Shown one piece after another: positions 10,190 through 18,124 of a stretch of DNA of 64,000 bases. The position numbers and the translations under genes were made by a program. Position 1 is the first letter of the stretch, and every line of letters starts with the position of its first letter. The DNA is from Chryseobacterium indologenes (lineage in GTDB: Bacteria; Bacteroidota; Bacteroidia; Flavobacteriales; Weeksellaceae), in assembly GCA_016025055.1 (NCBI GenBank), contig CP065590.1, forward strand, positions 4,154,001 to 4,218,000. Reading direction: 5' to 3'. Under the pieces are notes generated by a model. That model saw only the letters and a list, made by a program, of their open reading frames with translations. It ran no database searches and had not been told where the DNA came from.

Positions 10190-10519
10190 TTACTCTTTTT
10201 TCAAGTTCTGATACGCTTTCATCACACTTTCAAGCTTATTGAACTTCTCATCCCACATTTTGCGGAACGGCTCTATAAAATCGGCTATTTCTTTCATTTT
10301 ATTGGGATTTAGGTGGTAAATAATTTCACGGCCGTTCTGTTCAGATCTCAACAGTTCACATTCTGTAAGGATCTGAAGGTGTTTGGAAACGGTAGGTCTT
10401 GCGGTATCGAAATTGGAAGCAATGGCTCCTGCAGTCATAGATTGTGCAGCCACCAGCATCAATATAGATCTTCTGGTAGGGTCTGCGATTGCCTGAAAAA
10501 CATCTCTTCTTAAATTCAT
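10190..10519 (-). CDS. ArsR-type helix-turn-helix regulator
   Basis: A 109-residue winged helix repressor. The recognition region reads [20 protein letters not shown], and the wing is [15 protein letters not shown]. The metal-binding ELCVCDL-type cysteines are absent, so this belongs to the non-metal ArsR group that pairs with AHSA1/SRPBCC genes. The ATG at 10519 sits beside two GTAG-N8-CTAC inverted repeats (10523-10538 and 10547-10566), which suggests autorepression. Confidence 0.9.
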   Translation of the reverse strand: MNLRRDVFQAIADPTRRSILMLVAAQSMTAGAIASNFDTARPTVSKHLQILTECELLRSEQNGREIIYHLNPNKMKEIADFIEPFRKMWDEKFNKLESVMKAYQNLKKE

Positions 10520-10522
10520 TGT

Positions 10523-10566
10523 GTAGCTATTTGACTACAAATATATGCGTAGTTATTTAGCTACGC
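10523..10566 (-). promoter_or_regulatory. Twin inverted-repeat operator of the ArsR-type gene
   Basis: Two sites with the same geometry: GTAG-N8-CTAC at 10523-10538, and GCGTAG-N8-CTACGC at 10547-10566. The spacing of the centres is about 26 bases. They lie directly before the regulator's start codon, as expected for an autoregulatory operator. Confidence 0.65.
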
Positions 10567-10601
10567 AAGTTTTTTTTGAAAAAATATTTAATCTAAATAA
10601 A

Positions 10602-10632
10602 AACCCTTTTGTTTTTAATTGACAAAAGGGTT
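10602..10632 (-). terminator. Terminator after the ORC-like ATPase gene
   Basis: An 11-base perfect stem (AACCCTTTTGT with ACAAAAGGGTT) and a 9-base loop, about 40 bases past the stop at 10671. T-rich sequence follows on the minus strand. Confidence 0.7.
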
Positions 10633-10670
10633 ATTTTATAAAAATGAATATATACTATTTATAGAATATA

Positions 10671-12281
10671 TTATCCATTTAAATATTCATAAACTGAAGC
10701 AGTCGCAGCACTCTTTACAAGCCTTGCTCTTTTGTCGCCAACATAGTGTGCTCTTTTCAAGTTTGTTTCAGTAGTATTTAAAATATCATTAATAGTATTA
10801 ATATTAATTGTTCGCAATGTCTCTTTAATCCAACTTGTTAAGTCTAAAACATCAATAGATTTACTAAGTTCTTTTTCAAGTATTTCAGTAGTGTCATTTT
10901 CCGTAAAATTAGGAATTTCATCAACTAAAGGTTTAAAGTTAATATTATTCATTCCAAACTCGGTCATTTTTTTAGGTGTTAAATTACGTGCTATTGATAA
11001 TGAAGTGCTAGATGGTGTTGCTTCTTGGCCAAACAAACAACCCAAATTTATTAGATACCTAGTTCCAACTTCTGATGTGGATGATTTTATTCCTTTTCCA
11101 TGTTCTTGAATAATTCCAGTATATTCTAACAATCTTAAAGCTTCTTTTACAGTTTGCGGAATATCTTTATGAATCCAAATAAAACAAGAGGTTTGTTTAT
11201 CACTGAGTAAATAATTATTATTCTTTTTATTAAGTTCTAAAAGAACAATATTTTCAATAAAGTTTCGACCCCAATCAATCAATCCCTTTTGTCCAGGGTA
11301 TTTTTCGCTTAAGTTAGTATGCTCTGCTAATAGTTCTATTTTATAGAATTCTCTAATAGTTTCATTAAGTTGTGATGAGCTTACATTAGATGTTCTTGAT
11401 ATTGTCTTTAATAAAAACCGTGGATTACCCGATCCTGCATAAGCGAGAATTTCAAAATTGTTTCGGTTGCGGGAAATTTCGTTTAATAATTTGCTATCAG
11501 AGTTAGCCTGCTTTTCAACTATTTCCCGCATTCTTTCAATATAAGAATTTGAAAGAATATCTCTATTTATGTTAATAAAAGTTGCATCTTGAGAATATTG
11601 GAAAATATCACCATATGATGTAACACCAGGATAAACGGCAGCATTACATGAAATAAAAGGAGAGCGTAAATCTCTAAACAAAGTAAAAAATTGTCTTTGC
11701 TGCTCAGGTCTAAATATGTGGGCAGCTTCGTCTATTAGCAGGTTTATTCTTTTAATCCCCAAATCTTCACAAATCTCTTGAACAGCATCTTTAAAATCAT
11801 CAACGGTTGGTATTGAGGTAATTGCAATTTCCTCAGTCGGGTTTTTCCATGATTCTTCATAACTTTTAGCAACTTCTTCAATTTTTAATAAGTCTTCAGA
11901 GTATGTGCCACCACTTAAAACATTAATAGAATGTGGTAAATTAGCTAATAGCCCTTTTTTTCTAAGTTGCCTAATTATCTTAGAACATATTAATGATAAC
12001 ATCCAATTAGTAAATTGTTGTTTGTCTTGAGAATGTATTAAAGAACTTTTATTAAATGTTAGATAAACAGGCAAAACTTTACCATTTTTAAAACTTTTAT
12101 TTAATTCTTCTTCAGACACTTTCATTAAAAATGACTTCCCAACACCACGACTTCCAACCAATATGATTGGTGAAATTGATTTTAGTTTTTCAATGACATC
12201 CCTATCCTGACTTGTCTCTACAAATAAACTTAGTATTTCGTCATTAGGTATATCTTCTGTTCTAAAAAGTAAATCTGACAT
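10671..12281 (-). CDS. ORC/CDC6-like P-loop ATPase with C-terminal helix-hairpin-helix-like end
   Basis: A 536-residue protein. The Walker A motif GSRGVGKS is at residues 43-50 and a Walker B motif INLLIDEAAHI is near 179-189, in a spacing typical of AAA+/STAND-like NTPases of the ORC-CDC6 type. A middle helical region follows, then a winged-helix-like part (EALRLLEYTGIIQEHGKG). The last 45 residues (TETNLKRAHYVGDKRARLV) look like a helix-hairpin-helix nucleic-acid-binding unit. It starts 6 bases after a HEPN-like gene, so the two form an operon. It is more AT-rich than its neighbours, which fits an acquired module. A defence role is inference; the exact family name needs a profile search. 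Confidence 0.7.
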   Translation of the reverse strand: MSDLLFRTEDIPNDEILSLFVETSQDRDVIEKLKSISPIILVGSRGVGKSFLMKVSEEELNKSFKNGKVLPVYLTFNKSSLIHSQDKQQFTNWMLSLICSKIIRQLRKKGLLANLPHSINVLSGGTYSEDLLKIEEVAKSYEESWKNPTEEIAITSIPTVDDFKDAVQEICEDLGIKRINLLIDEAAHIFRPEQQRQFFTLFRDLRSPFISCNAAVYPGVTSYGDIFQYSQDATFININRDILSNSYIERMREIVEKQANSDSKLLNEISRNRNNFEILAYAGSGNPRFLLKTISRTSNVSSSQLNETIREFYKIELLAEHTNLSEKYPGQKGLIDWGRNFIENIVLLELNKKNNNYLLSDKQTSCFIWIHKDIPQTVKEALRLLEYTGIIQEHGKGIKSSTSEVGTRYLINLGCLFGQEATPSSTSLSIARNLTPKKMTEFGMNNINFKPLVDEIPNFTENDTTEILEKELSKSIDVLDLTSWIKETLRTININTINDILNTTETNLKRAHYVGDKRARLVKSAATASVYEYLNG

Positions 12282-12287
12282 TGTTTA

Positions 12288-12989
12288 TTAATTTATTAAT
12301 TCTATAATTTGAGTGATTCCTTTAAATTCGTCGGTTATTGTATTTTCTATTTTTTTGACATCTTCAGGTTTTAAATGTTTTAAATATCTTAAACAAAGAG
12401 TAAATAAAATTACTCGCCTAATAATATCAGCTTTTGAATTCCATTCATGAAAAAGTTCTTTAGAATATTCAAAGCTATTGGGTATTTTATCAATTACTGT
12501 TTTGTTTCCATGAACATATTCGGAGCATTCTCTGTAAACTTTAGATGTAATAACGTTAAAGTGATTCAATTCATCTTTTAGTTCTGGAAAAAATGCTTTA
12601 CAAAATTTATGTGAAAATATACCTTTATCTTTATCTAATAGCTCGTTCCAATAAGTATCTCTTTCTCCAATTTTCCAAAGATTAAGCTCTATTTCATTGG
12701 CAGAAAAAAGTATAGCAACTAAAGTTCGTTCTAAAAAGAAACGAAGCCCCATAAAAGCTTGTTGGTAAAGTCCAAGGGAATTGCTGAAAATTCCAATTTG
12801 ATATTCCTTAATCGCATTTTGTAGAATATTTATTTCAGGTCGATCTTTAAGAATATCTAACCATTCTGCAAAATCATGTAAAAAAGCATGATTAGTTGAA
12901 AGTAATAGTAAATCTTCATCAGCTAGTGATTCATTTTGAATTTCAAGAGCTTTTTTACCAAGCTTTTCATAGTGATCTTTAACTTGCAT
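12288..12989 (-). CDS. Uncharacterised HEPN-like all-helical protein, partner of the ATPase
   Basis: A 233-residue, almost wholly helical and AT-rich gene with no signal peptide. The only motif I recognise is Arg153-x6-His160 in YRECSEYVHGN, which fits the Rx4-6H rule of HEPN ribonucleases. A preceding segment (LYQQAFMGLRFFLERTLVAI) resembles the first long helix of that fold. It is 6 bases upstream of the ORC-like ATPase and about 25 bases after the XRE regulator, all on one strand. Toxin-like RNase activity gated by the ATPase is a hypothesis. It could also be a structural or adaptor subunit. Confidence 0.5.
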   Translation of the reverse strand: MQVKDHYEKLGKKALEIQNESLADEDLLLLSTNHAFLHDFAEWLDILKDRPEINILQNAIKEYQIGIFSNSLGLYQQAFMGLRFFLERTLVAILFSANEIELNLWKIGERDTYWNELLDKDKGIFSHKFCKAFFPELKDELNHFNVITSKVYRECSEYVHGNKTVIDKIPNSFEYSKELFHEWNSKADIIRRVILFTLCLRYLKHLKPEDVKKIENTITDEFKGITQIIELIN

Positions 12990-13013
12990 AAATTTTTATT
13001 GTAGGCTTTTAGT

Positions 13014-13421
13014 TTATTTCTTCTCAATCAACCTTTCCAACTTCTCAATCATCTCTTTCTGCTGCTCAAGCATACGCTCATAAAGCTCTACCATTTTATC
13101 AAGAGGATTAAAAGTACAATTAAAATAACCAGAGTTGTTAGCAACTGAACCTTCATGAAATGTATTGGCTATAATATTCACCGCCTGTTCCTCATCAAAA
13201 TTCTCAATCGCTTCTGCCGGAACTTTCAAAATCTTCGCTACCTGCGCCAGGATATCAGATTCTACGGTTTCTTTCTGTTCTAAAAGAGAGATTTTCTTCT
13301 GGTTCCAGTCATCACCCAGTTCAAAAGCTAAGGCTTCCTGTTTAATGCCCAGCATTTCACGGAAACGTTTTATATTTCTACCCTGATGTATTTTTTTATT
13401 TTGCATATCTGTGTCAATCAT
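13014..13421 (-). CDS. XRE-type helix-turn-helix regulator
   Basis: A 135-residue protein. The N-terminal HTH has IKRFREMLGIKQEALAFELG and QKKISLLEQKE, and a helical tail follows that ends in a coiled-coil-like run (LYERMLEQQKEMIEKLERLI). This regulator type is widespread on accessory segments of flavobacteria. The start could be Met1 at 13421 or Met6 at 13406. It is the first gene of the leftward group with the HEPN-like and ATPase genes and diverges from the SymE-like gene. Confidence 0.82.
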   Translation of the reverse strand: MIDTDMQNKKIHQGRNIKRFREMLGIKQEALAFELGDDWNQKKISLLEQKETVESDILAQVAKILKVPAEAIENFDEEQAVNIIANTFHEGSVANNSGYFNCTFNPLDKMVELYERMLEQQKEMIEKLERLIEKK

Positions 13422-13555
13422 AATAACAAATATAAAGTTTTTACCGCTGAAAAAGAAGCTTGTTTCTAAAATAAATTATCTTCTAAAATAGCTGCTTTTC
13501 AGCATAAAATATCCTATTCAGAACTGGTATAACCTGCCGGATTTTTCTTGCTTTG

Positions 13556-13801
13556 ATGAAAAACAACAAAATGAAAGAAATAGTTATTCGGGGCAAATAT
13601 AAGATCGTGTCCATTAGGAACCTTACGGTTTCCCATAAATCATTTGAAAGAGCATACAGAAGGCTGGTTTTCTTCCCGGAAATCCGGCTGGCAGGGAAGT
13701 GGCTGCTGGAGTGTGGCTTTGAACCGGGAGATCATGTGGTGGTGACGGTTCGTAGAAATCAGATTACATTAGAAAAGGAGATGAATTACGAAGAGATGTA
13801 A
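13556..13801 (+). CDS. SymE-like protein (type I toxin-antitoxin family)
   Basis: About 81 residues. The C-terminal half FPEIRLAGKWLLECGFEPGD then VVVTVRRNQITLE is the AbrB/SpoVT-like SymE core (PxIxLxGxWLxxxGFxxGxxVxVxVxxxxIxL). E. coli SymE is an SOS-induced protein controlled by an antisense RNA; it was described as an RNase toxin and later as nucleoid-condensing. A TTG one codon earlier and an internal ATG at 13571 are alternative starts. No antisense RNA could be defined here. It stands divergent to the XRE gene, in the accessory patch. Confidence 0.78.
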   Translation: MKNNKMKEIVIRGKYKIVSIRNLTVSHKSFERAYRRLVFFPEIRLAGKWLLECGFEPGDHVVVTVRRNQITLEKEMNYEEM

Positions 13802-14228
13802 ACACACAGGTTATCTACGAAAAATATTATCTGCCACTAATGCACGAATAGGATATTTCGTTATGGTAAATAAAGAACGTTTTTTATGAAATTTATAAGA
13901 TATAATTGTATAGGCTAAAATCAACGGATCCTTTTTATTTTAGTGAATTCGTGGCAAAAAAATCTGCAGAATCTGGTTAATCTGCAAGAGATTACTTTCT
14001 TTTGACGCAAAGGTTTTATGATGCGGCAGCCTGTTTTTAGGGAGCTAAGGAAAGGGCAAGTGAACTTGCCTGATGGAAGGGTGTAAATAAGATTTTCGGC
14101 GGCCTCCGGCCGCCGAAAATCATCTGCCACAAAAATATTTTAAAAAGGAAAATAATCTCAATTTTCAGAAAAAATCCTGTATTTTACTACTTTCAACTGA
14201 CAGCAGGGAACGTCTTTCGTAGCAGAAA
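13802..14228. repeat. Gene-free stretch with GC-rich palindromes
   Basis: No credible gene. Two hairpins stand out: GGCAAG-TGAA-CTTGCC at 14055-14070, and a 31-base perfect palindrome at 14091-14121 (14-base arms beginning GATTTTCGGCGGCC, loop TCC). The arms are far more GC-rich than the surroundings, like an extragenic REP-type element. It separates the SymE-like gene from the end of the ars operon and could also act as a terminator for either. Confidence 0.65.
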
Positions 14229-15260
14229 TTAGTTGTAATACCTATTTTTCAGCCAAAGACTTGAACGTACAAGCAATATAAGTACCGGAACTTCCACCAA
14301 TGGACCAATAACACCAACAAATGCTTGTGGTGAATGGATGCCAAACACTGCAATAGAGACGGCGATTGCCAATTCAAAGTTATTTCCTGTTGCGGTAAAA
14401 GCGACAGATATATTTTTATCATAAGGAACCTTAAGCGATTTATTGATAAAAAAGCTCAAGAAAAACATCAAAACAAAATAAATCACCAAAGGAATCGCCA
14501 CTTTTATTACATCCAAAGGTAATTCTACTATTTTATTACCTTTCAGACTAAACATCAGGACGATAGTAAACAGGAGAGAGTAGAGCGTAATGGGAGATAT
14601 TTTCGGTATAAATTTCCGGTTGTACCATTCAATACCCTTCGTCTTGACTAACGTATAACGACTTACAAAGCCTGCTAAAAAAGGAATACCTAAAAAGATC
14701 AATACACTTTCAGTTACATTACGGATAGATACATTGACGTTGAAATCTGCCAATCCTAATTTACGAGGTAATATATTGATAAACAGCCATACCAGGAAAC
14801 TGTAGGTAAAAACCTGAAAAATACTATTTAATGCCACCAATAAGGCAGCGTATTCTCTGTTTCCCTTTGCCAGGTCATTCCAGACAATCACCATGGCAAT
14901 ACATCGGGCCAAACCGATCAAAATTAGACCTGCCATATACTCGGGATCGTTCCGTAAGAAAAGTACAGCCAATCCAAACATCAATACGATGCCAACCATC
15001 CAATTGAGAAATAAAGAGATTACAATTGTTTTTTTGTCTTTAAAAACGCTTGGCAGTACCGTGTAATCTACTTTTGCTAAAGGGGGATACATCATCAATA
15101 TTAAACCTATGGCCAGAGGAATATTTGTAGTACCCACTGATAAACTGTTCGTAACATTTGAAATAGCGGGTAAGAAATATCCTAATCCAATTCCCACAAT
15201 CATTGCCAGGAATATCCATAAAGTCAGGTAACGATCAAGAAATTTTAGTTTTGGTTGCAT
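14229..15260 (-). CDS. acr3: ACR3 family arsenite efflux transporter
   Basis: A 343-residue inner-membrane protein with about ten helices that extrudes As(III). The key family motif [13 protein letters not shown], with its essential cysteine, is present. So are the N-terminal [18 protein letters not shown] and a C-terminal [17 protein letters not shown] motif. The length is normal. It is the last gene of a leftward ars operon and starts 3 bases after the arsenate-reductase gene. Confidence 0.95.
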   Translation of the reverse strand: MQPKLKFLDRYLTLWIFLAMIVGIGLGYFLPAISNVTNSLSVGTTNIPLAIGLILMMYPPLAKVDYTVLPSVFKDKKTIVISLFLNWMVGIVLMFGLAVLFLRNDPEYMAGLILIGLARCIAMVIVWNDLAKGNREYAALLVALNSIFQVFTYSFLVWLFINILPRKLGLADFNVNVSIRNVTESVLIFLGIPFLAGFVSRYTLVKTKGIEWYNRKFIPKISPITLYSLLFTIVLMFSLKGNKIVELPLDVIKVAIPLVIYFVLMFFLSFFINKSLKVPYDKNISVAFTATGNNFELAIAVSIAVFGIHSPQAFVGVIGPLVEVPVLILLVRSSLWLKNRYYN

Positions 15261-15263
15261 TGC

Positions 15264-15878
15264 TTATTTTTTTATCATTGAAAAGACATAGAAGAGCTCA
15301 GCTGCAATTTCTAAACTTCTTGAAGCGTACACCTTAGTTTCCTCCGGTGTGTTATCAGAAACCTTAGGGTCTTCAAAGGTGACAGGTATTCTTTTTTCAG
15401 CTCCTGCAATAAAGGGGCAACCGGAATCTGCCTGAGAGCAGGTCATAATGGCCGCGAAATCAGATATCGGATTGAATGGATTATCATATTTTTTTGAAAA
15501 TCCAATTATCGGTAAATCATTATCACTGTATTTTACTGCATAAACAGGATTATCAGTATTGGAAATCTTAAAAATAGTAAAACCTTGATCATTCAGTGTT
15601 TCAGCAATTTTAGGATACAATGCCGTTTCCTCTGTTCCTCCTGAATAGCAATATACATTTGGAATTTGATAATATTTTGCTGCAGTTTGTGCCCAAATTT
15701 GTGACAAATGACTTCTACGTGAATTGTGAGTGCAGATAAAATTGAGGTTTACATCCACCTGACGGTCAATTTTGCCCTGGATAAACTCGATTAACGGCTG
15801 TAATACAATTTTGCGATCATGTGTGATATGCTGATGATCACGAAGACTGTTTATGATTTCTATTAAACTCTTATACAT
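15264..15878 (-). CDS. Arsenate reductase / low-molecular-weight phosphatase family
   Basis: About 204 residues, taking the ATG at 15878 (MYKSLIEI). Upstream in-frame codons encode an unlikely hydrophobic tail. The P-loop CTHNSRRS supplies the catalytic Cys-x5-Arg-Ser. Further cysteines in TCSQADSGCPF resemble the thioredoxin-coupled resolving set. It reduces As(V) to As(III), which Acr3 exports. Family members in Bacteroidetes are annotated as protein-tyrosine-phosphatase or ArsC-like. It lies between the DUF6428 gene and acr3. Confidence 0.88.
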   Translation of the reverse strand: MYKSLIEIINSLRDHQHITHDRKIVLQPLIEFIQGKIDRQVDVNLNFICTHNSRRSHLSQIWAQTAAKYYQIPNVYCYSGGTEETALYPKIAETLNDQGFTIFKISNTDNPVYAVKYSDNDLPIIGFSKKYDNPFNPISDFAAIMTCSQADSGCPFIAGAEKRIPVTFEDPKVSDNTPEETKVYASRSLEIAAELFYVFSMIKK

Positions 15879-15898
15879 TATTAGAACGTTTTTAAAGG

Positions 15899-16372
15899 TT
15901 AGCAACAACCAGAATCCGGTGTACAGCATGATGCCTTACTCACAGACAAGTCAGCTACATGTTGTTTTTGTTTTTCGGGGAGAATACCACAAGCATCCAA
16001 TGCCAGGCAAGCTGTAGTTTTGCTTTTCAGTACAAATGTGTTTCCCAGGAGGTCCAAACTGTATTTCCCTATGGTGTCGGATTGATATTCTACTTCAATT
16101 TCAAGGTCTTCAATACCTAATTTTTCTTCAGATAGCTTAATAATGTTTAATAACTTGGTTGGTTTAAGCCTGTGTTCGTAGTCATTGGCATTCCATAGTT
16201 GAAAATTCACTACTTTTTCGGTACGAATAACCCCACCACAATCAATAAAGTTTTTGGTGATCATGCCAACTTCTGTTACATGGAAATGTTCTGGAACAAA
16301 TGCTCCGTTTTCTAATTGAAACTCAACATTACTCAATGTTGGAAGAATTTCTTTGATCTCTGATAATTTCAT
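15899..16372 (-). CDS. DUF6428 family protein of the ars operon
   Basis: A 157-residue soluble protein of the DUF6428 family (start MKLSEIKEILPTLSNVEFQL; middle VPEHFHVTEVGMITKNFIDCGG). The tail SCCTPDSGCC carries two Cys pairs that could bind arsenite or another thiophilic metal. It is a standard member of Bacteroidetes ars operons, but its activity is unknown. A perfect palindrome 29-46 bases upstream probably binds the ArsR encoded next door. Confidence 0.85.
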   Translation of the reverse strand: MKLSEIKEILPTLSNVEFQLENGAFVPEHFHVTEVGMITKNFIDCGGVIRTEKVVNFQLWNANDYEHRLKPTKLLNIIKLSEEKLGIEDLEIEVEYQSDTIGKYSLDLLGNTFVLKSKTTACLALDACGILPEKQKQHVADLSVSKASCCTPDSGCC

Positions 16373-16400
16373 AAGAATTGTTTTAAAATTTATACATAAT

Positions 16401-16418
16401 GTTATATTGCAATATAAC
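16401..16418 (-). promoter_or_regulatory. ArsR-type operator before the DUF6428-arsC-acr3 genes
   Basis: A perfect 18-base palindrome, GTTATATTGCAATATAAC, sits between arsR (stop at 16440) and the DUF6428 start (16372). Its ATATTGCAATAT core resembles the operator centre found upstream of arsR itself. Confidence 0.65.
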
Positions 16419-16439
16419 GATATTAAAAAATAAAAAAAG

Positions 16440-16772
16440 TTATGAGCAGCAATTGCTCACTTTCACCTCCTGATTAAAGAATGAATTAAAGTTATTCTGA
16501 ATTTCTTTCCATACAGTATGATCGATACAATAACAAACAGATTTACCTTCTACTGTACCCTGTATAATACCCAGACTTTTTAGCTCTTTTAAATGCTGTG
16601 AGATTGTCGCCTGAGCCAATCCCAGTTCATCAACCAGATCATTACAAATACACGCTTTTTGATTGATAATATGCTGAAGGATCGCAACTCTAGCTGGATG
16701 GCCCAAAACTTTAAATGCCGAAGCTAATGTGTTCTGTTCATCCGTAAATATTTCCGATTTTGTAAGTCCCAT
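16440..16772 (-). CDS. arsR: ArsR/SmtB family metalloregulator
   Basis: A 110-residue winged-helix repressor. HPARVAILQHIINQKACICNDL holds the vicinal cysteine pair (CxC) of the alpha-3 arsenite site, here cited by its ACICNDL core. The HTH reads LAQATISQHLKELK. A C-terminal NCCS may add ligands. It probably releases both palindromes (16401-16418 and 16783-16806) when As(III) binds. It lies upstream of the other ars genes on the same strand. Confidence 0.92.
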   Translation of the reverse strand: MGLTKSEIFTDEQNTLASAFKVLGHPARVAILQHIINQKACICNDLVDELGLAQATISQHLKELKSLGIIQGTVEGKSVCYCIDHTVWKEIQNNFNSFFNQEVKVSNCCS

Positions 16773-16782
16773 CTGTATATTT

Positions 16783-16806
16783 TATAATCGCAATATTACG
16801 ATTATA
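16783..16806 (-). promoter_or_regulatory. ArsR autoregulatory operator
   Basis: An inverted repeat ATAATCG-N8-CGATTAT (16784-16805) with centre CAATATTA, lying 12-33 bases before the arsR start. Only one pair in the whole palindrome mismatches. It is similar to the site at 16401-16418. Confidence 0.65.
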
Positions 16807-16897
16807 ATTTAGAAAGACAAAACTTCTTTATGTCATTTTTCATATTTTTTTGAATATGAGTAGAATAATTATTTTATAACACTGAAAACTAGCTTCC

Positions 16898-18124
16898 TTA
16901 TTTACTCAACCATGATTTAATACGACAGCTGGCTATTTTTAGCTGAGATAAATCTTGTACCAATGCAATTCTTACATACCCGGCTCCTGCCTTCCCAAAG
17001 CCGGAACCTGGTGTTATCAATACCCCGGTATCTTTAAAAAGTTGTTCCACAAAGGCTATATCATCATCTTTTTTCAAGAAAGTATCAGGTAATTTCGTCC
17101 AAAGGAAAAAACCGGCTTTGGGCTTTGGAATTAGCCATCCTATTTCGGCCATGCTGGAAATCCAAAACTCAAGCCTCTCCTCATAAACCGCTTTCTGAAG
17201 ATCGCTTTCTACTTCTAGCTGATCAAGGATTTCAATTGTTACCATTTGTAAGGGTAAAAACAAACCAAAATCAATACTGGATTTAATTTTGGCTATCTTC
17301 TCAATTATCGTTTTATTTCCGGCTATAAACCCTATCCTCCAGCCCGCTAGACTACACGACTTACTCAAACTATGTAATTCAATGGCAACTTCTTTACCTC
17401 CTTCAATAGCTAATACGCTTGGAGGCAAGTCATTATCATCAAAAGCTATTTGCACATAGGCAAGATCTAGTATAAGTAAAATTTCATACTTTTTACAGAA
17501 AGCGATCACTTCCCGTAGGCAGTCTTCAGTTACTACATGTGTTGTAGGGTTGCCTGGGGAACACAGAACTAATACCTTAGCGGCAACGGCATCTTCTCGG
17601 GTAATATTATCAAGATCAGGGTTTCCATTTGATTTGAGATTGATTTTTACCACCTCTGCACCTAATAATTCGGCAACGCTGTTGTATACAGGATACGAAG
17701 GGTCGGGAATTAGAATTTTATCTCCTGATTGAAGTATTGAAAATAAACTATAAAAGATACCTTCTTTACTTCCCAGTATATCCAGTACTTCCTCTTTATA
17801 ATCTAATGAAGGATTCTCCTGCGATTTTGAAAAACGGCGCTTGTGGTAGGTTGCAAACTTATTTTTTAAAGTGTCATTAATTTCAGTATTAAATTTAGCA
17901 TAACCATGCAACTCTGGGTTCTGTATATGCTCAGACAATTTTTTGATCCAAAGGATATTGGGAGTTAAGTCTGGATTTCCAATAGATAGATTAATTATAG
18001 AATGTCTGCTGGCCCCTTCCTTTATTTGTTCTTCATAAGCTCTTGTCAAGGTGTCTAAAATAGCAAAAGCATCTTTCTGGTGACACTCTTCTGTACAATT
18101 AATTTGTTTTTCTATTTTCTGCAT
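16898..18124 (-). CDS. PLP-dependent class I/II aminotransferase
   Basis: A 408-residue fold-type I enzyme. The PLP lysine sits in LHSLSKSCSLAGWRIGF. Also visible are the SIGNPDLTP substrate-side motif, YPVYNSVAELLGAEV, and the NPTTHV loop. The sequence is close to the alanine/LL-diaminopimelate aminotransferase branch, but the substrate cannot be named. It starts 13 bases inside the end of the upstream decarboxylase gene, so translation is probably coupled. The pair may make or break down one amine-containing metabolite. Confidence 0.85.
   Translation of the reverse strand: MQKIEKQINCTEECHQKDAFAILDTLTRAYEEQIKEGASRHSIINLSIGNPDLTPNILWIKKLSEHIQNPELHGYAKFNTEINDTLKNKFATYHKRRFSKSQENPSLDYKEEVLDILGSKEGIFYSLFSILQSGDKILIPDPSYPVYNSVAELLGAEVVKINLKSNGNPDLDNITREDAVAAKVLVLCSPGNPTTHVVTEDCLREVIAFCKKYEILLILDLAYVQIAFDDNDLPPSVLAIEGGKEVAIELHSLSKSCSLAGWRIGFIAGNKTIIEKIAKIKSSIDFGLFLPLQMVTIEILDQLEVESDLQKAVYEERLEFWISSMAEIGWLIPKPKAGFFLWTKLPDTFLKKDDDIAFVEQLFKDTGVLITPGSGFGKAGAGYVRIALVQDLSQLKIASCRIKSWLSK

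Noticed and set aside
13921..14130. Minus-strand open frame of about 69 codons
   Set aside because: It runs through the GC-rich palindrome, has no family resemblance and no start context.
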